Of a stretch of DNA of 8,935 nucleotides, positions 7,001 through 8,935 are shown piece by piece. The DNA comes from Candidatus Bathyarchaeum sp. (GTDB lineage Archaea > Thermoproteota > Bathyarchaeia > Bathyarchaeales > Bathyarchaeaceae): positions 1 through 8,935 of the forward strand of contig PIXT01000237.1 in NCBI GenBank assembly GCA_003096235.1. The letters are read 5' to 3'. A program made the translations under genes and the position numbers. Numbering within the stretch: position 1 is the stretch's first letter; the number at the start of each line of letters is the position of its first letter. The notes beneath the pieces were generated by a model. That model made no database searches. It was not told the origin of the DNA and saw only the letters and a program-made list of their open reading frames with translations.

Positions 7001-7238
7001 AAGGAAAATAGGGCAACGTGTTGTTACTAAGGCACCATCCAAACATTATCAAATTTTCACTTTTTTTTGTAACCTTCAGGAATTCGTTAACAAGCCTTGT
7101 TTTTCCGCTTCCTGCTTCACCTGAAACAAAAACAGTAATTCCCTTTCCCTTTGCAACTGATTCTAGACAATGCACTAACTGAGCGAGTTCTTGTTGTCTC
7201 CCCACGAACGCTGGTTCAGATAAGACTTTAGACTGCAA
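4083..7238 (-). CDS. STAND-class AAA ATPase with TPR-like repeats, beta-sandwich and C-terminal winged helix; probable transcription regulator
   Basis: This is a 1051-residue cytoplasmic protein. It begins with FVGRQQEL (11-18), the usual opening of AAA_16/STAND ATPases. Walker A follows at 40-47 (GEAGSGKT, Lys46), Walker B at 145-151 (LILVLED) with the typical HWAD after it, and a sensor-like VTFRSEE at 179-185. Residues about 285-390 look like the helical and winged-helix arm of the NTPase module. Residues about 395-800 are helical hairpins of TPR type, for example VGDHEAALKAHEESLKIS (541-558) and SGNFQEAIALTLKALEYS (662-679). Residues about 828-930 are predicted beta-sandwich (CARDB or Ig-like), after which comes a Lys/Pro linker. 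Residues about 945-1040 form a winged helix with a GERGRGGKILKLRV wing (1026-1039). Known STAND proteins use ATP to switch on when a ligand binds the repeats, and the DNA-binding end here suggests transcription control. The TTG start at 7238 is the only usual start before FVGR and has GGAAGG upstream. The divergent neighbour is a transporter. A defence role is possible but less supported. Confidence 0.9.
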   Translation of the reverse strand: MQSKVLSEPAFVGRQQELAQLVHCLESVAKGKGITVFVSGEAGSGKTRLVNEFLKVTKKSENLIMFGWCLSNNTLPYFPFIEAFSSNIMGREGGTILSQPVGMKSWLSENYPVEKNMMSINQVWKDQAFIAITRELLYLSSVKPLILVLEDMHWADSASLALLHYISRAIINEKILVLVTFRSEELGRDIEGRLHPLVETVNLLGREGLYSEIQLSNLDQNGIREIAESMLGGKANQKLVEKLAKESQGNPLFIVEFLRMLSEHGNLIRKNDQLQLSGEKLGMPSKVKEVIMRRIETLRPDQRRVLDVASVIGEKFSPDLVAGALSKDRLEILEILNGILKSKSLLRVEEDFYVFDHGKFREVLYHEISSPLKRGYHEAVAEQIEKVDKNSEEIPFSDLAYHYIQAGNKEKSVKYSLAAGQEALARFSNMEAIKHFKYLLTLIEKIDGLAAEKSIALEGLGDAYYANCMFPAALKTFEELAKSEIVAVKLRAYRKAMDAAWFLENPFIMLQMVDKAEKYVDSDRLERARVLRNKGRAYFMVGDHEAALKAHEESLKISREEYSLQDLAHSLAKTGSQRVVCGQDIKKGLGEIQRALSLFQELGDIRNKLIGTTYRNKFFNCFGLLQEIEAEFNNILDIGEKIGDFHSLAEIIMVMSELFEQSGNFQEAIALTLKALEYSRKMDIETLEPRIFAELARQYAGIGDLQNANHFSDLLMKLPQKNLAYPMNAPWIAITEAVLLAAKRQRKEANQRFQKAIELSKKGVWQHLSIESIFRKIYILALELQGQTKQAEIERKLVQERTEKNVQMFAHVDLQADLIMKKRIIEDEENELRLDLVNIGKGSCSFTKISGLVSSDDFKVIDFPSHCCLQNADLEMKGRKIDAFQVETVKLTVKAIRTGVFTLNPSVVYVDDLRETKTCKPQPIKIIVNPKSASPKEEMVVETKPDKIEFKSEAARKAFDFLVRAFVEDYFQKRLPKDRSGWRTLMDIVNQAKVSRYSMYGSSDHRGLATKELDNLGIVEARFFFGERGRGGKILKLRVSSEKEIVKQHID

Positions 7239-7247
7239 TCTATCAAA

Positions 7248-7253
7248 CCTTCC
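7248..7253 (-). promoter_or_regulatory. ribosome binding site supporting the TTG start of the ATPase
   Basis: GGAAGG on the - strand lies nine bases before the TTG at 7238. The frame is open upstream only to a TGA at 7284-7286 and contains no other ATG, GTG or TTG, so this site and the TTG fit together. Confidence 0.5.
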
Positions 7254-7352
7254 GTCTATGCGAAGGACGGTTTCTTTAATTGTTCAAAGCCATATTGCCT
7301 ATAGGAGGAATGAATACAGATTTTTTCGTATCAAATCCATTCCCGATCGGCT

Positions 7353-7366
7353 TTTGTTGCAACAAA
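7353..7366. promoter_or_regulatory. perfect 14-base palindrome, candidate operator
   Basis: TTTGTTGCAACAAA is fully self-complementary. It lies in the divergent gap 70 bases before the transporter start and 115 bases before the ATPase start, touching a TATA-like box at 7364-7375. A dimeric regulator bound here would cover the BRE/TATA position and could control one or both genes. Confidence 0.5.
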
Positions 7367-7375
7367 TTATTTATT
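7364..7375 (+). promoter_or_regulatory. TATA-like box for the transporter gene
   Basis: AAATTATTTATT is the most TATA-like stretch upstream of the transporter. It would place transcription start near 7395 and leave an untranslated leader of about 40 bases. Being AT-symmetric it could also serve the - strand, with a longer leader. Confidence 0.35.
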
Positions 7376-7403
7376 CTGTTGTGACCATAAAAGCTTGACT
7401 GCA

Positions 7404-7413
7404 GAACATGTTC
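7404..7413. promoter_or_regulatory. second perfect palindrome in the transporter leader
   Basis: GAACATGTTC is a perfect 10-base palindrome. It is bracketed by CTGCAG at 7399-7404 and again at 7420-7425. It falls just after the expected transcription start, a common place for archaeal repressor sites. Confidence 0.4.
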
Positions 7414-7435
7414 CCAAATCTGCAGGCAAAATTGA

Positions 7436-8671
7436 TTGTTACAAAATAGATCTTTGGTTGGGAAACTTTTTGTTCCTTCTTTAGGTGCAGCCTTTTACTC
7501 ATCCTATATTATAGAAACTCTCACAAACATATTTTTACCCGATGTTGCAACCACATTCTTTGGTTCTTCAAATCAGATTTCAATAGCAATCACCGCTCAA
7601 TTAGTCACTCTTTCAAGTGTAGTCTCGGTCTTTTTTGGAGTGCTATTGGGTCTTTTAAGTGTAAGCTATAGCCATAAGAGACTGCTACTACTAGGAAATG
7701 TTTGCGTTTTTTTGGGAGTTATTGGTTGTTTCTTTGCTCCAGATTTTTTATTCATGCAGATTTTCTTTCCCATAGAAGGAATTGGAACAGCTGCTATTGC
7801 CGCAATGTCGTTCACATTAGTTGGAGAATTGCTAGTTTTGAACAAAAGACCAAAAGCAATTGGATTGATAATTTCGTGCACTGCTCTAGGCGGTATTTCA
7901 AGTTCACTTGTCATCAACCTGTTCTTTTCAGGTGCTGAAGGCTGGCGTTCTTATCTGCTTTGGTTTGCACTACCAATCTCTTTAGTCGCTCTTACCGCTG
8001 TATATTTTGGTGTCCCCTCGACTCCTCAAAAGACAAAGGTTGTTAGAAAAAAAGCATACTTGAGTAGTTTCAAACAAGTTTTTCTAAAGAAATCTGCAGC
8101 TGCCTGCTTAATCGGCTTTATGGTCAAGCAAGCTGCATTCGCATGGAGTTTTATATATTGTGCAAGTTTCTTTAGAAAAGAGTTTGGTTTGTCCACAGAA
8201 TGGGTAGCACTTGTGGTTTTTGCATCATTAGTGGCTATTTTTTTTGCTTCGGTAGTTGGCGGTTATCTGGTTAACAGAGTTGGTCGTAAACTTCAAGTGG
8301 TAGCAACTTTGGTTATCTCAACTCCTCCTTTAGTTTTAATAGCCTTCGTACCAAATCTGTGGATTGTCTTGATCCTCCATTTGACAGGAGTCTTTGTATT
8401 CTATCTAGGTTTTCCTGCAGGCACAAACCTAATTCTTGAGCAAGCACCTGAATCTCGAGGAACAATGATGTCGATGAGTACTATTTTCGTAACCTTGGGA
8501 TTAGGATTAGGATCAGCACTTGGAGGAGCAGCACTTGTCTTATCAGGCTGGACGGGAGTAATCCTCACTTTTGCGGTATTAGAGCTCATCGCGGCTGCCA
8601 TCTTCTTTTTCTTGACTGAAGACCCATGTATAAAGACAGAAACTGACTTGATAAAACCAAGATTATCATAG
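7436..8671 (+). CDS. major facilitator superfamily transporter, 12-TM efflux type
   Basis: This is a 411-residue integral membrane protein, close to the usual 400-residue length of 12-TM MFS carriers. About twelve hydrophobic segments run from residue 11 to 393, with a basic cytoplasmic loop around 195-220 (TPQKTKVVRKK) dividing the two halves. Loop 2-3 has only a weak motif A (GLLSVSYSHKR, 72-82). The matching loop in the second half is clearer (GGYLVNRVGRK, 275-285). GWRSYLLWFALP (169-180) and ESRGTMMSMSTIF (339-351) are typical of proton-coupled drug or sugar efflux carriers of the DHA1 type. The substrate cannot be read from sequence. The TTG at 7436 directly follows an in-frame TGA; there is no clear Shine-Dalgarno, and a TTG at 7454 would also keep the first membrane segment. 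It is divergent from the STAND ATPase and shares a palindrome-bearing promoter region with it. Confidence 0.9.
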   Translation: MLQNRSLVGKLFVPSLGAAFYSSYIIETLTNIFLPDVATTFFGSSNQISIAITAQLVTLSSVVSVFFGVLLGLLSVSYSHKRLLLLGNVCVFLGVIGCFFAPDFLFMQIFFPIEGIGTAAIAAMSFTLVGELLVLNKRPKAIGLIISCTALGGISSSLVINLFFSGAEGWRSYLLWFALPISLVALTAVYFGVPSTPQKTKVVRKKAYLSSFKQVFLKKSAAACLIGFMVKQAAFAWSFIYCASFFRKEFGLSTEWVALVVFASLVAIFFASVVGGYLVNRVGRKLQVVATLVISTPPLVLIAFVPNLWIVLILHLTGVFVFYLGFPAGTNLILEQAPESRGTMMSMSTIFVTLGLGLGSALGGAALVLSGWTGVILTFAVLELIAAAIFFFLTEDPCIKTETDLIKPRLS

Positions 8672-8678
8672 CGCATGC

Positions 8679-8709
8679 AAGAGAGAGAAGGTTAAATTTT
8701 AACCTTTTT
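8679..8709 (+). terminator. palindromic element copy 3, terminator-like, after the transporter
   Basis: Bases 8679-8703 are identical to 788-812. Here the palindrome extends to 19 perfect bases (AAGGTTAAATTTTAACCTT, 8688-8706) and runs into TTTTT (8705-8709). The element starts eight bases after the transporter stop. A hairpin plus T-run at this point would serve as the transporter's terminator. It is listed as such, but the same element near 788 lacks the T-run, so other functions remain open. Confidence 0.55.
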
Positions 8710-8731
8710 CAGCCTTCTCACTCACGTTCTT

Positions 8732-8807
8732 ACTCCCCCTCCCTCGCGTTAACCACTTTAAGACTGCAAGACTTCAAAAGAGAGATATTGAGACAGAGAC
8801 TCCCCCT
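8732..8807 (+). repeat. repeated ACTCCCCCT motifs
   Basis: ACTCCCCCT occurs at 8732-8740 and 8799-8807, and also at 1051-1059 just before palindromic copy 2. All three are in gene-free DNA near a copy of the palindromic element, in otherwise AT-rich sequence. Their role is unknown. Confidence 0.45.
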
Positions 8808-8814
8808 GTATAAA
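8808..8814 (+). promoter_or_regulatory. possible TATA box near the right edge
   Basis: TATAAA-like sequence (within CTGTATAAACAAAGG, 8806-8820) lies in the gap after the transporter. It could drive a gene beyond the window; no start codon with a ribosome binding site follows within the window. Confidence 0.25.
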
Positions 8815-8895
8815 CAAAGGGATACGCAAAACAAAGAAATTATGTCACTAATTGTAATAGAAAACTACTATCTCCACTTTGTATTCTTGGATAGG

Positions 8896-8935
8896 ATGGT
8901 AACAGTATAGGGCATTAATTTCATGGTCACAGTAT
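8896..8935 (+). repeat. imperfect direct repeat, period 27, cut by the window edge
   Basis: ATGGTAACAGTAT (8896-8908) recurs as ATGGTCACAGTAT (8923-8935) with one mismatch, 27 bases apart. The second unit ends exactly at the window edge, so whether this is a pair or the start of an array cannot be seen. Apart from the palindromic element and C-rich motifs, the rest of 8672-8935 shows no gene. Confidence 0.4.

Noticed and set aside
7666..7938. open frames of 83 codons (- strand) and 78 codons (+ strand)
   Set aside because: Both overlap the transporter in other frames; the transporter's membrane segments run unbroken through this stretch.
8401..8676. 91-codon - strand open frame
   Set aside because: It is antisense to the last third of the transporter, low in complexity, and without a ribosome binding site.

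Overview
The window is AT-rich and looks archaeal. Two long TTG-initiated genes (and possibly a third), an exact GGAGGTGA ribosome binding site, oligo-T stretches after genes, and a secreted seven-repeat FG-GAP protein with a C-terminal membrane anchor all fit this. So does a STAND ATPase ending in an archaeal-type winged helix. The style resembles uncultured Thermoproteota such as Bathyarchaeia, but that placement is inferred from gene style and not from a marker gene.

Left edge (1-690, + strand): the last 34 codons of an unidentified gene are followed, 13 bases later, by a 185-residue uncharacterised soluble protein. The two are probably one transcript. From 679 to 1247 there is no convincing gene. 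This stretch holds a purine-rich tract, two copies of a palindromic element (core GTTAAATTTTAAC), a long hairpin, a larger inverted repeat and a pyrimidine-rich tract.

Middle (1248-3828, - strand): two exported proteins. One is a predicted seven-bladed, calcium-binding beta-propeller tethered to the membrane. The other is a secreted alpha/beta hydrolase with a GHSMG nucleophile elbow. A strong T-tract separates them, so they are probably separate transcripts, though both act outside the cell.

Right (4083-8671): a 1051-residue STAND-class ATPase (AAA, TPR-like helices, beta-sandwich, winged helix) on the - strand is divergent from a 12-TM major facilitator transporter on the + strand. Their 197-base shared intergenic region carries two perfect palindromes around a TATA-like box. 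The layout suggests, but does not prove, a ligand-sensing regulator paired with an efflux pump.

Right edge (8672-8935): this begins with a copy of the palindromic element that is identical over 25 bases to the one at 788-812. It then has C-rich motifs also seen near 1051, and ends in an imperfect 27-base direct repeat cut by the window edge. The dispersed palindromic element is the most interesting feature not explained by genes.
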